Assembly (NCBI GenBank): GCA_002686595.1
Contig: NYXZ01000074.1
Coordinates: 1 to 45,431 of the forward strand
Length of the DNA stretch: 45,431 nt
Source: Planctomycetota bacterium
Lineage (GTDB): Bacteria; Planctomycetota; UBA1135; GCA-002686595
Direction: 5' to 3'
In this document: one piece after another, positions 1 to 7,949 of the stretch
Position numbering within the stretch: the stretch's first letter is position 1
How the letters are laid out: the number at the start of each line of letters is the position of its first letter
Position numbers and translations under genes: made by a program
Notes under the pieces: generated by a model
What the model saw: the letters and a program-made list of their open reading frames with translations, nothing else
Told to the model about the DNA's origin: nothing
Database searches by the model: none

Positions 1-1302
1 ACCACGGCCACGCCCGCTTCCACGCGCCGCGACTTCTTGGCCAAGGCTGCCGCAGTAGCGGGCACGACGGCCCTGGGCGCCTACGCCTCCGCCGCCAAGC
101 GCACCGCCGACTTGCCCCAGGATCGCGCCCGCGGCTCAATCCCCACCGACCGCCCGATCCGCATGGGCATCATCGGCACCGGTGGCATGGGCGGCGGCCA
201 CATCAACGCGGTTATTTCTCTGACGGAGAAGGGGCGCACAGATGCGCGCATCGTCGCCGTCTCGGATGTTTGCAAGCCGCGCCTGGACAATGCCCGCAAG
301 GTGGCGGCCGATCGCCAGGGAATCGATGTAGCCAGCTACCGCGACTACACAGACTTGCTGGCCCGCGGTGACATCGATGCGGTCTTGATCGCCTCTCCTG
401 AACACTGGCACGCCCAGATGGCCGAGGATGCCATCGCCAGTGGCAAGGATGTCTACCTTGAGAAGCCCATGACCCTGCGCCTGGACGATGCCCTGCGCCT
501 GCGCGCACTGATGGATGCCAACCCCCACATGCGCCTGCAGGTCGGCACCCAATACATGATGGATGGTAAATACCGCTCCGCCAAAAAACTGATCGCCGAG
601 GGCGCCATCGGTCATGCGACCTTCAGCCAAACCAGCTATTGCCGCAACTCAATCGGAGGCGAGTGGCTCTACGGCATCGACGAAAACGTGGCGCCCGGCG
701 AGATGCTCGACTGGGAAGCCTGGTGCGGCCCCTTGGGGCTCCAGCCCTGGGACACGGAGGTCTACCACCGCTGGCGGCGCTACAGCAAGTTCTCAACGGG
801 CATCATCGGCGACCTGCTCGTACACCAGATGACGCCCCTGCTCTACGCCTTGGATGTGGGCTGGCCCGTGCGCGTGACCGCCTCGGGTGGTCACTACATC
901 GACAAGGCCATGGACAACCACGACCAGGTCAACCTGACCGTGGAGTTTGAGAAGGAACACACCATGATCGTCGCCGGCTCAACTTGTAATGAGCAGGGCC
1001 TGGAGGTCATGGTGCGCGGCCACGAAGCCAACCTTTACCTCGGAGGCAACGACTGCGTGCTGCGCCCGGAACGCATCTTCGTCGACGACATCGACGCCAA
1101 GACCTACAACTCGCCGGGCGTCAACTCCCAGGACGAGTTGCGCCTCGACTGGCTGAATGCGGTGCGAACACGGCAGATGAACATCAGCACCGTGGAGCTA
1201 GCCTCACGCATCATGGTGATCGTAGACCTGGCCACGCGTTCAATCTGGGAGGGCAGCGCCTTCACCTTTGACCCGGCGACCCTCAAGGTCAGCCGCGCCT
1301 GA
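1..1302 (+). CDS. Exported Gfo/Idh/MocA family oxidoreductase (5' partial)
   Basis: The protein should be an NAD(P)-dependent sugar or polyol oxidoreductase exported by the Tat route. The reading frame is open from base 1. The first codons spell T-R-R-D-F-L followed by an Ala-rich hydrophobic stretch, a twin-arginine signal (the two Arg codons are at 25-30). The true start therefore lies upstream of the window; a TTG at 37 is only an internal codon. A Rossmann motif G-T-G-G-M-G follows the signal. The family signature E-K-P (VYLEKPM, catalytic Lys codon at 463-465) is intact, and the C-terminal alpha/beta domain is complete. The stop is at 1300-1302, nine bases before apbE, so the genes are probably co-transcribed. 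The substrate cannot be read from the sequence. Exported Gfo/Idh/MocA enzymes in Planctomycetota and Bacteroidota are often linked to 3-keto-sugar formation. Confidence 0.9.
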   Translation, partial: TTATPASTRRDFLAKAAAVAGTTALGAYASAAKRTADLPQDRARGSIPTDRPIRMGIIGTGGMGGGHINAVISLTEKGRTDARIVAVSDVCKPRLDNARKVAADRQGIDVASYRDYTDLLARGDIDAVLIASPEHWHAQMAEDAIASGKDVYLEKPMTLRLDDALRLRALMDANPHMRLQVGTQYMMDGKYRSAKKLIAEGAIGHATFSQTSYCRNSIGGEWLYGIDENVAPGEMLDWEAWCGPLGLQPWDTEVYHRWRRYSKFSTGIIGDLLVHQMTPLLYALDVGWPVRVTASGGHYIDKAMDNHDQVNLTVEFEKEHTMIVAGSTCNEQGLEVMVRGHEANLYLGGNDCVLRPERIFVDDIDAKTYNSPGVNSQDELRLDWLNAVRTRQMNISTVELASRIMVIVDLATRSIWEGSAFTFDPATLKVSRA

Positions 1303-1311
1303 CATACGAGC

Positions 1312-2181
1312 TTGATCACCGCGCACCCGACCGCGCTGCGCCTGGCCGTCATGGCCATGGGAACGCGCTTCGAACTGGTCCTGCCCAGCGAGGGGGACCG
1401 CTCCACAGCTGATCTGCGGGCAGCCGGCGAGGCGGCTCTGTTAGAGATCGAGGAGGCCGACAAACGCCTCTCCCTGTTCCGGGCAGACAGCCTGCTGTCC
1501 CTGGTCAACCGCAGGGCCTTCGCGCGCCCGGTGGGCCTGGACGGTGAGACGCTCGAGCTGCTCACCCTGGCCCTAGGCGTCTATTCAAAAAGCCGCGGCG
1601 TCTTCGACATCACCGTCGCCCCCCTGATGGGGGCGCGCGGCCTCCACGGGGCTGGCAGCAGTGCCGCCCCGGGCAGACGAGTAGCGGGGTCCGGCGCAAT
1701 CATCCTGGATCAACGGGCGGGCAGCGTGCGCTTCACGGACCCGGCCTGTGCCCTGGACCTGGGCGCCATCGCCAAGGGGCATGCCCTTGATCTAGCGGCG
1801 CGCTCCCTGGGCGAGGAAGGTGTGCAGAGGGCTCTGCTCCACGGCGGCACCAGCACGGTCCTGGCCCTGGCACCGCCGGAAGGTCAGGACGCCTGGCGCA
1901 TCAGCCTGGCCCAGGCCCCAGATGCCGCGCCCGTCGAGCTTTGCCAGGGCGCCCTCTCCGTCTCCAGCGGCGCGGGCCGCCTGGCGCCGGACGGCTCGGG
2001 CCATGTCCTCGATCCGCGCACGGGCCAGGCCGTGGCCACCGATGCTTTCAGCGCCGTACTAGCCCCCTCTGCAACTCTGGCCGACGCCTGGTCGACGGCC
2101 CTGTTGGTCGAACCGGATCTGGACCTGGGATCCAGCCCGATCTCCCCCATTCAAACCACGGCGCTTACCACGACCACCTGA
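1312..2181 (+). CDS. apbE: FAD:protein FMN transferase ApbE
   Basis: ApbE attaches FMN covalently to Thr or Ser of exported redox proteins, using FAD as donor and Mg2+. The 289-residue frame shows the family landmarks in order: M-G-T-R-F near the N-terminus, F-D-I-T-V-A-P-L, L-D-L-G-A-I-A-K-G-H-A-L-D (normally LGGIAKGYAVD), the Ser-Gly stretch S-V-S-S-G-A-G-R, H-V-L-D-P-R-T-G, and A-D-A-W-S-T-A-L near the C-terminus. The start is a TTG nine bases after the previous stop; an in-frame ATG at 1351 is the alternative. No signal peptide or lipobox is visible at either start, which is unusual for a periplasmic ApbE. Its place between two exported oxidoreductase genes suggests an electron-transfer role for the operon. 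No obvious flavinylation target domain is seen nearby. Confidence 0.9.
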   Translation: MITAHPTALRLAVMAMGTRFELVLPSEGDRSTADLRAAGEAALLEIEEADKRLSLFRADSLLSLVNRRAFARPVGLDGETLELLTLALGVYSKSRGVFDITVAPLMGARGLHGAGSSAAPGRRVAGSGAIILDQRAGSVRFTDPACALDLGAIAKGHALDLAARSLGEEGVQRALLHGGTSTVLALAPPEGQDAWRISLAQAPDAAPVELCQGALSVSSGAGRLAPDGSGHVLDPRTGQAVATDAFSAVLAPSATLADAWSTALLVEPDLDLGSSPISPIQTTALTTTT

Positions 2182-2214
2182 TATTGTCACCCACCTGACA
2201 CTGTCCACCACCTC
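2174..2214. repeat. 17-bp tandem repeat between apbE and the next gene
   Basis: CCACCT recurs at 2174, 2191 and 2208, an exact period of 17 bases. The first two units share CCACCTGAyAyTGTC and the third is partial. The array begins in the last codons of apbE, contains its TGA stop (2179-2181), and ends just before the ATG at 2218. It may be slippage, or it may affect translation of the downstream gene, which has no Shine-Dalgarno sequence. Confidence 0.6.
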
Positions 2215-2217
2215 ACC

Positions 2218-3456
2218 ATGTCCCACACTTCTCGGCGCGCCTTCCTACGCACCCTAGCCGGTGGAGCAGCCGCCTCCGCCATCACACCACGCTTCCTGTG
2301 GGCCGCCCCGCCCCTGCGCCTGGAGGAGCCCCTGACCGCCGCCGTCCTCGGCGCCGGTCGCCAGGGACGAGCCATCTTGAGCGAGCTGTCCAAGATCGAC
2401 GGCCTCCAGATTGTGGCGGTCTGCGACCCCAAGGAATCGCGGCGCCGTTCCGGATTGCGCCGCGCCCGGGGGGCAGAGGGTTTTTCCGATCACCGGGCAG
2501 CCCTCGACAAGAAACCCGACTTGGCATTCGTCGCCACGCCCAGCCATCTCCACAAAGCCGTGGCCGGGGATGCCCTGGCGGCGGACTGCCATGTGTACTG
2601 CGAGGCGCCATTGGCCACCACCGTCGCCGACTGCCAGGCCCTGGCCAGCGCCGCCCGCGAAAGCACTCGTGTCTTCCACACGGGCATGTTGGGGCGCACC
2701 AATCCCATCTACAAACTGGCCCGTTCATTCGTACGCGGCGGCGCCATCCGGGACATCACCGGCCTGCGCGCCCAGCACAACAGGAAAACCAGTTGGCGTG
2801 CCCCGGCCAACACTCCCGCGGAAGAGGCCGCCCTCAACTGGCGTCTCGACCCGACCGTGTCCATTGGCTTGGAAGGCGAATGGGGTACACATCAGTTCGA
2901 TGTGGCCCACTGGTTCCTGGGCGCCTATCCCACCGCGGTCAGCGGCAACGGCTCCATCCAGATGCACCGAGACGGGCGCGAGGTTTTCGATACGGTCACG
3001 CTTGAGCTGGCCTTTCCCGGCGAACGCCGCCTGACCTACGGAGCGACACTGGCCAACTCATTCGAAGACACTTATGAACTCTTCCAGGGCACCATGGGAA
3101 CGGTCAAGTTGGCCCATACTGCTGGCTGGCTGTTCAAGGAGGCCGACGCCGCCACCCAGGGCTGGGAGGTCTACGCCAACCGCCAGCACTTCCACAACGA
3201 GGCGGGCATCACGCTCATCGCCGACGCCACCAAACTGGCGGCCCAGGACAAACTGAAGGACGGCGTGGGGCTGCCGTCGCCGCCGCTCTTTTACGGCCTC
3301 GAGAGTTTCCTGAAGAGTGTCAGCGAGGATGCCCCGGTGACCTGTAGCGCTGACGAGGGACTGCGCGCCGCCGTGGTGGGCATCAAAGCCCACGAGGCCG
3401 TCACCAGCGGTACGACCGTCGCCATTGACCCCGACCTGCTGAAAAGCCGTGGCTAG
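2218..3456 (+). CDS. Exported Gfo/Idh/MocA-like protein lacking the EKP lysine
   Basis: This 412-residue protein starts with a clear Tat signal, S-R-R-A-F-L then a hydrophobic A-G-G-A-A-A-S-A segment and an Ala-Pro cleavage region. The Rossmann motif G-A-G-R-Q-G is present. Where the family has E-K-P, this protein reads C-E-A-P-L-A, with Ala130 (codon 2605-2607) in place of the catalytic lysine. It may therefore not be a standard dehydrogenase and could use another base or have a binding role. The rest of the C-terminal domain looks intact, for example W-G-T-H-Q-F-D-V-A-H-W. ATG at 2218 is the natural start because it places the Tat motif at residues 5-10. Its last codons overlap the next gene by 8 bases, so the two products are probably made together and may be partners. 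Confidence 0.88.
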   Translation: MSHTSRRAFLRTLAGGAAASAITPRFLWAAPPLRLEEPLTAAVLGAGRQGRAILSELSKIDGLQIVAVCDPKESRRRSGLRRARGAEGFSDHRAALDKKPDLAFVATPSHLHKAVAGDALAADCHVYCEAPLATTVADCQALASAARESTRVFHTGMLGRTNPIYKLARSFVRGGAIRDITGLRAQHNRKTSWRAPANTPAEEAALNWRLDPTVSIGLEGEWGTHQFDVAHWFLGAYPTAVSGNGSIQMHRDGREVFDTVTLELAFPGERRLTYGATLANSFEDTYELFQGTMGTVKLAHTAGWLFKEADAATQGWEVYANRQHFHNEAGITLIADATKLAAQDKLKDGVGLPSPPLFYGLESFLKSVSEDAPVTCSADEGLRAAVVGIKAHEAVTSGTTVAIDPDLLKSRG

Positions 3457-4216
3457 CTCCCCCCTGCGTCGCCTGCCCCTGGGTACGCGCCTGGGGCTGA
3501 GTGCCTTGGCCCTTGTCACCCTGGCGGGCCTGTGGGCATCCGCCACGCACCTGCGTCACCACCACTCCGCCAAGGACGGCCGCGCAGGAATGTCGCTGGA
3601 GGATTTGACCGCCTCCTACCACGGCATCGACAGCCCCGCGCCCCTGGTCGACTCCTTGGCTGGCGGACATCCCACGGACTTGCTGCCGGAGGAGCGCGCC
3701 TTGCTCCTGGATTGGCTGAACGGCGACCAACTCAGCGCGGGCTACGACAATCCCGATCTAGGAGACATGACACCAGCGGAGCTCATTGACGCCGCCTGCC
3801 TGCCCTGCCACGCCCGGGGCGCGCCGGCTACCCTGGCCGACAACATCGGCGATCGAGTCCCCCTCGAATACTGGGACGACATCGAGCGCATCGCCTTCTC
3901 CCGCGTCGTGGCTCCGGTGCCCGCGGAGATCATGATCACCTCCGCTCACACCCACGCCCTTTCCATGTCCATGCTGGCCCTCGTAATCGGAGCCATCTTC
4001 CACTTCACCCGCTGGTCACGCCCCCTGCGCGGCTTTCTCTCGGGACTCTGTGGCCTGGCCCTGCTCGTAGATTTCGCCTGCTGGGTGCTATCCCGGGAAA
4101 CAGCGGAACTCGTAATCGTGCTAGCGGCTTCCGGCGCGGCCTATGGCCTTTCCCTGGCAGCCATGTTGATCTTGATCATGGCCGACCTGTGGCTGGCGCA
4201 AGCCGACCAACCCTGA
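3449..4216 (+). CDS. Membrane protein with a single CXXCH haem c motif
   Basis: This 255-residue protein begins at a GTG overlapping the 3' end of the preceding oxidoreductase gene by 8 bases. Residues about 12-30 form an N-terminal membrane anchor, followed by a soluble exported part containing C-L-P-C-H-A, a c-type haem motif, at about residues 117-122. After A-H-T-H-A-L-S-M-S come three hydrophobic helices to the end (about 168-188, 195-215 and 222-247). The layout of a short periplasmic haem segment followed by a His-rich first helix resembles a conserved but unnamed family I associate with Planctomycetota. The translational overlap suggests it passes electrons from the exported oxidoreductase into the membrane; that is inference. 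If the motif does not bind haem, it would be a plain membrane protein of unknown function. Confidence 0.75.
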   Translation: MASSPLRRLPLGTRLGLSALALVTLAGLWASATHLRHHHSAKDGRAGMSLEDLTASYHGIDSPAPLVDSLAGGHPTDLLPEERALLLDWLNGDQLSAGYDNPDLGDMTPAELIDAACLPCHARGAPATLADNIGDRVPLEYWDDIERIAFSRVVAPVPAEIMITSAHTHALSMSMLALVIGAIFHFTRWSRPLRGFLSGLCGLALLVDFACWVLSRETAELVIVLAASGAAYGLSLAAMLILIMADLWLAQADQP

Positions 4217-4252
4217 GCTGAAGCGGCTCACCGTCAGCGACATCCTCAAGGG

Positions 4253-5890
4253 TCACGGGCAGAAGTGCAGCCGCAGACCATCGGTCAAGTTGTAACCAAC
4301 ACCCGCCGCCACTGGATCGCGATACCAGAACTGGAAGAACCAGGTGCTGCCCGGAGTGATTTGCGCGCTGGCCTGGGGCGGACTGGCGTAGTCAACCAGG
4401 TGGGAAGCCGCGCCGCTGCCGGTGGACACGACCTGTAGGCGGTAAACGCCGCCCGCCACACAGCGGTTGCCCTCACCAAAGGGGATCTGACTGGCAAGTG
4501 GACCGTAGTAGAAGAGGCCGAACTGCGTCGGGGGCAGGTCGACGGCTACCAGGCGCAAATTGTTGGCGGCGATGCTGAGGCTGTTCTGGTGATAGAGACT
4601 GGCACCGGGCCCAACTGAGTTTGGAGTCAGGGGACAGTAGGAAGTTGCCGCATCCGCCGGACAGCCCACGGTCATGATCTGCACCTTGCCCGTGCCGCTC
4701 CAGTAAGGGGGCCAGACTGATCCACCGGGAGAGGAACCGATGAAATCAGGATAACCGTCACCGTTGACATCTCCGCCGCCGGCCACCGCCCAGCCAAAGT
4801 TCTGCGAGCCATCCTGTGTCACCAGGGTTGAGCCCGCGGCACCGGAGTAGAGCATGTAGCGATAGCGATAGGCCTCCCCGGCAAGCACATCCATCACTCC
4901 ATCCTGATCCACATCCCCGGCCGCGGCGACAGAGCATCCCAGCATGGAGTCGCAACTCCCATCCCAGCGTTGAAGATTACTGCCGCTGGCACCGGAGAGC
5001 AGATCAACTCGCCCGGGCTCCCAACAGTGCAAAGAGCCGTGGCCACGGGAGCCCACGAGGAAGTCGCCGGCCCCATCCCCGTCCATGTCACCCACGCCCG
5101 CCAGAGACCACCCGAGTTCGCTGGCTTCGTTGCTTCCATCGACCGTGTACAACAGGGCCCCGCCGGCGCCGGAATAAACAAATAGCTTGCCCTGATCCGG
5201 CAGCCAACCGCCCCCGTCCCAACTCGGCGCGCCCGTGGCCAAGTCCGCCACCCCATCGAAATCCACATCCCCGATGTCGGCCACGCTGTGCCCCATGTTG
5301 TAGGCACCGCTGGTCAGCGAACGGACCAAGGCTCCCGACGCACCGTCGTAAACATAGACCGTCTTGGCATCCGGCGCGCCGCCGGCTATGTCAGCCACGC
5401 CATCTCCCGACCAGTCACCCATGGCACACACGGATGCTCCAAACCGACCGGGGTGCTGGGCCTCAAAGAGCAACGCGCCACTCACGCCGGAGAAGACCTT
5501 CACCCGCCCGCCGCCGGGAGCGCCAACGAGGATCTCCCCCACTCCGTCGAGGTCGAGATCCGGAGCACCAGCAACGGCATAGCCCAACTCGCGTCCCGGC
5601 GCCGCACCCTGAAAGGTGTGCAACAGAACACCGCTCGTGCCGCTGTAGACCAACGCCCGCCCGGCGTCCGCGCCTCCATTGTCATCTCCCGGGCAACCCA
5701 CAATCCAATCTTGATTCCCATCGCCATCGAGGTCATCCAGAAAAGCCACGGCCCAACCAAAGGCGTCGTCCAGCGTCGGACTGGTGGCCTCGAAGAGCAC
5801 GGTCTGGGAACTGGCGGAATGGGACAGGGCGAGCAGCGCGCAAGCCGACAGGGCGTATCTCAGAGAGGAGGCCATGGCATTGTTCTTCAT
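4253..5890 (-). CDS. Secreted FG-GAP/VCBS beta-propeller protein
   Basis: The 545-residue product has a signal peptide (M-K-N-N-A-M-A-S-S then a Leu/Ala-rich core ending S-A-S-S-Q-T). Seven FG-GAP blades follow, each with a calcium loop of the D-x-D-x-D-G type and a hydrophobic strand: DLDGDGNQDWIVG, DLDLDGVGEILVG, DWSGDGVADIAGG, DVDFDGVADLATG, DMDGDGAGDFLVG, DVDQDGVMDVLAG and DVNGDGYPDFIGS. Seven blades make a closed integrin-alpha-like propeller. The last ~130 residues form a separate domain starting Y-C-P-L-T-P-N-S-V-G and ending in F-C-P. The next gene ends in the same kind of domain. It is probably an adhesion or surface protein. Start ATG at 5890; Met6 (5875) is an alternative that still leaves a signal peptide. 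Confidence 0.88.
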   Translation of the reverse strand: MKNNAMASSLRYALSACALLALSHSASSQTVLFEATSPTLDDAFGWAVAFLDDLDGDGNQDWIVGCPGDDNGGADAGRALVYSGTSGVLLHTFQGAAPGRELGYAVAGAPDLDLDGVGEILVGAPGGGRVKVFSGVSGALLFEAQHPGRFGASVCAMGDWSGDGVADIAGGAPDAKTVYVYDGASGALVRSLTSGAYNMGHSVADIGDVDFDGVADLATGAPSWDGGGWLPDQGKLFVYSGAGGALLYTVDGSNEASELGWSLAGVGDMDGDGAGDFLVGSRGHGSLHCWEPGRVDLLSGASGSNLQRWDGSCDSMLGCSVAAAGDVDQDGVMDVLAGEAYRYRYMLYSGAAGSTLVTQDGSQNFGWAVAGGGDVNGDGYPDFIGSSPGGSVWPPYWSGTGKVQIMTVGCPADAATSYCPLTPNSVGPGASLYHQNSLSIAANNLRLVAVDLPPTQFGLFYYGPLASQIPFGEGNRCVAGGVYRLQVVSTGSGAASHLVDYASPPQASAQITPGSTWFFQFWYRDPVAAGVGYNLTDGLRLHFCP

Positions 5891-5986
5891 TTCGGCACCA
5901 GGAGAAAGACGTGCCCCCAGCCTAGCACATCGTCTGAAATCGCCGGGTCATTGCCGCCGGGGCGCCACTGGAAGGCCCCTGATAGC

Positions 5987-6027
5987 GCCAGGGCCGCTCC
6001 CCGGCAAAAGCGGGGGGCGGCCCTGGC
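5987..6027. terminator. Strong GC hairpin between two beta-propeller genes
   Basis: The arms GCCAGGGCCGCTCCCCGGC and GCGGGGGGCGGCCCTGGC flank an AAAA loop and pair over about 18 bp with one G-U pair and one bulged base. It sits 22 bases beyond the stop of the 6049-7647 gene on the minus strand, so it could end that transcript. No T-run follows on either strand, so it is not a canonical intrinsic terminator and may instead protect an mRNA end. Confidence 0.5.
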
Positions 6028-6048
6028 AGCAAGAACAGGGGGAAGGCG

Positions 6049-7647
6049 TTAGGGGCAGAAGGTAATGCTCAGCGCCTGGGTGAAGTTTTGCGCGCCAGCT
6101 CCGGCGGCCGAATCCTGGTACATAAACTGGAAGTGGATCGTAGCTCCGGGGAGATAGAGGCCGGATGGGGTTTGGGGTAGCGAGGCATCCAGGTCGAGAG
6201 CCAGGCTGGCATAACCACCTTGGCTGATTGCCTGGGGCGCGGCCAAGCGTGCCATGCGCCCGCCGATGCACAGATAGCCTGCACTGTAGGGAAGCATGAC
6301 GCGATCAGTGCCTGCAAAGAAAACACCCGACTGCCCCGGGGGACAATCAGCGGCGTACAGGGCGAGATCATCAGCGGCGATGCTCGTCGCTCCCACGCTG
6401 GTCAAGACAGCCGCCTGGCCAGTGGAGTTGGGCGTTGCCTGGCAATAGGACTCGGTGACGCGCCCGAAGAAACTGACGAAGCCGGCGGCGTGGCTGGAGC
6501 TATCGCCCGAGAGTTCGGGCCCGCCGATCAGCGCTCGACCATCACAGGCCGCCAGGGCCTTGCCGAACTTGCCCTCGGGGGCACTGGCCTGCAGCATGTC
6601 CGTGTATTCCCAACCGCGGACGGTGCGCTGGTAGCGATAGACCGCCCCGCCCCCACTGGAAAGGGGAGCGCCCACCAGCAACCGATCACCGTCCAGGGCA
6701 ACCGAGGCACCAAATCCGTCATCATGGACGCCCGCCGGTGAGAAGAGAGTGGCCTGTTTCGGGATGCCCACATCGTTGACCGAGTAGATGTGCACTGATC
6801 CGCCCAAGGCCACGGGCGAGGTGACGCCCCGTGAACCAATCACCAAGACTTCCTCGTCCATGTCCACGGCTTGCCCGAACTTGCGATAGTCCGCGTTGTC
6901 ACCCGGGCCCTCGGGCGTGATCACCTGCAGCTGGCCATAGGATGAACCAAACAGGCCAAAGACATAGACCGCCCCCGAGGTGGACGAAATCCAGTTTTCA
7001 TGAGGGGCTCCCACGGCCAGGCGTACACCGTCAGGGGCAATGGCCACCGCCGATCCAAAGCGCCCGAGAGTTTGCTCATCCCAGGGGGTGAGCACTTCGC
7101 CAGCCTGCCAGCCCGCGGAGTTCCGGCGCATGATCACCGCGCTCCCGTTGCGTGTATCCGACATGGGCGCACCCACAACGGCAACCGTCTCTGACTGGGT
7201 GGCGGCCATGGCCAGGGAATCACCGATCAACTGCTGGCCAGGAAACTGATCCCGGTCGATGGTCGCCGTGTGTAGCCAGGCTCCAGCTTGCTGTTCGAAT
7301 ACCGCCACCTGGCGGCCATGACTACCCCCGACGAGCAGCGTCTCCCCGAGCAGGTCAACACTGGCTCCGAAAGTTCCCCCGGCGAAAGACTGCGGACATT
7401 GAATGGTGGCTTCGTGTTGCCACAGTCCCGCCACATCGCGGTACAGGGACACCTCTCCATCCCCACCGTCTTCATACCATTCCTCCGGGCTACCGATGGC
7501 CGCCAGCTCGCCGTCCATGCTGACGGCGCGGCCAAACCCCCATTGCCCGCCATTGCCAGGGTCGAGCACCTCTTGCGGGTCACACTGGCCATGCACGAAT
7601 GGCGCCATGCAGGAAAGGGTCAAGACGATCGTAGTTATTCTTCGCAT
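6049..7647 (-). CDS. Secreted FG-GAP-type beta-propeller protein
   Basis: I start this gene at ATG 7647 (M-R-R-I-T-T-I-V-L...), which gives a signal peptide ending F-V-H-G-Q and has GGAG seven bases upstream. The longer upstream reading has no such features. The 532-residue protein contains about seven repeats of the form F-G-x-x-V-x-x-D-G-x-x-x-x-V-G-A-P (for example FGSAVAIAPDGVRLAVGAP and FGASVALDGDRLLVGAP). This is FG-GAP repeat architecture without the D-x-D-x-D-G calcium loops of its neighbour. The C-terminus carries the same terminal domain, starting Y-C-Q-A-T-P-N-S-T-G and ending F-C-P. The two genes are tandem on the same strand with 158 bases between them. The role is probably extracellular; the ligand is unknown. 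Confidence 0.85.
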   Translation of the reverse strand: MRRITTIVLTLSCMAPFVHGQCDPQEVLDPGNGGQWGFGRAVSMDGELAAIGSPEEWYEDGGDGEVSLYRDVAGLWQHEATIQCPQSFAGGTFGASVDLLGETLLVGGSHGRQVAVFEQQAGAWLHTATIDRDQFPGQQLIGDSLAMAATQSETVAVVGAPMSDTRNGSAVIMRRNSAGWQAGEVLTPWDEQTLGRFGSAVAIAPDGVRLAVGAPHENWISSTSGAVYVFGLFGSSYGQLQVITPEGPGDNADYRKFGQAVDMDEEVLVIGSRGVTSPVALGGSVHIYSVNDVGIPKQATLFSPAGVHDDGFGASVALDGDRLLVGAPLSSGGGAVYRYQRTVRGWEYTDMLQASAPEGKFGKALAACDGRALIGGPELSGDSSSHAAGFVSFFGRVTESYCQATPNSTGQAAVLTSVGATSIAADDLALYAADCPPGQSGVFFAGTDRVMLPYSAGYLCIGGRMARLAAPQAISQGGYASLALDLDASLPQTPSGLYLPGATIHFQFMYQDSAAGAGAQNFTQALSITFCP

Positions 7648-7949
7648 ATCTATGTCTCCAGGGTACTTGGCTTTGTGAAACGCCATAAGAGGCGCCCTCT
7701 GAATTGAGGTTCCTGAGCTAGGCACCCCCCGTTGACGGCGTTACAGGCGGTCTCCAACGGGCCCGGGAAGCTGGCGTCGTTCTGCCTCGCAAGCGCACAA
7801 CCACTTGTGCGCTTTCACACCGACAGAGGGGGCGCACCACCCTTGGCGCGGCTCAGCAGGCGGGTGCGCCCAAAATGCGCGGTTCCTCGGATGCCGAGGG
7901 GATAACTCGTTTTTTCACGAGCTGGGCTGGCAACATCCCCTCGACCAAC
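7648..7949. other. Intergenic region with three inverted repeats
   Basis: I see no gene in these ~300 bases. They contain three inverted repeats: GGGCGCACC at 7830-7838 with GGTGCGCCC at 7863-7871; CCTCGG/CCGAGG at 7885-7899 with a 3-base loop; and CTCGT/ACGAG at 7906-7921 with a T-rich loop. The region is upstream of the minus-strand gene starting at 7647 and downstream of the EamA gene, so it may combine transcript-end structures and a promoter. I could not pick out a convincing -35/-10 pair. Confidence 0.5.
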
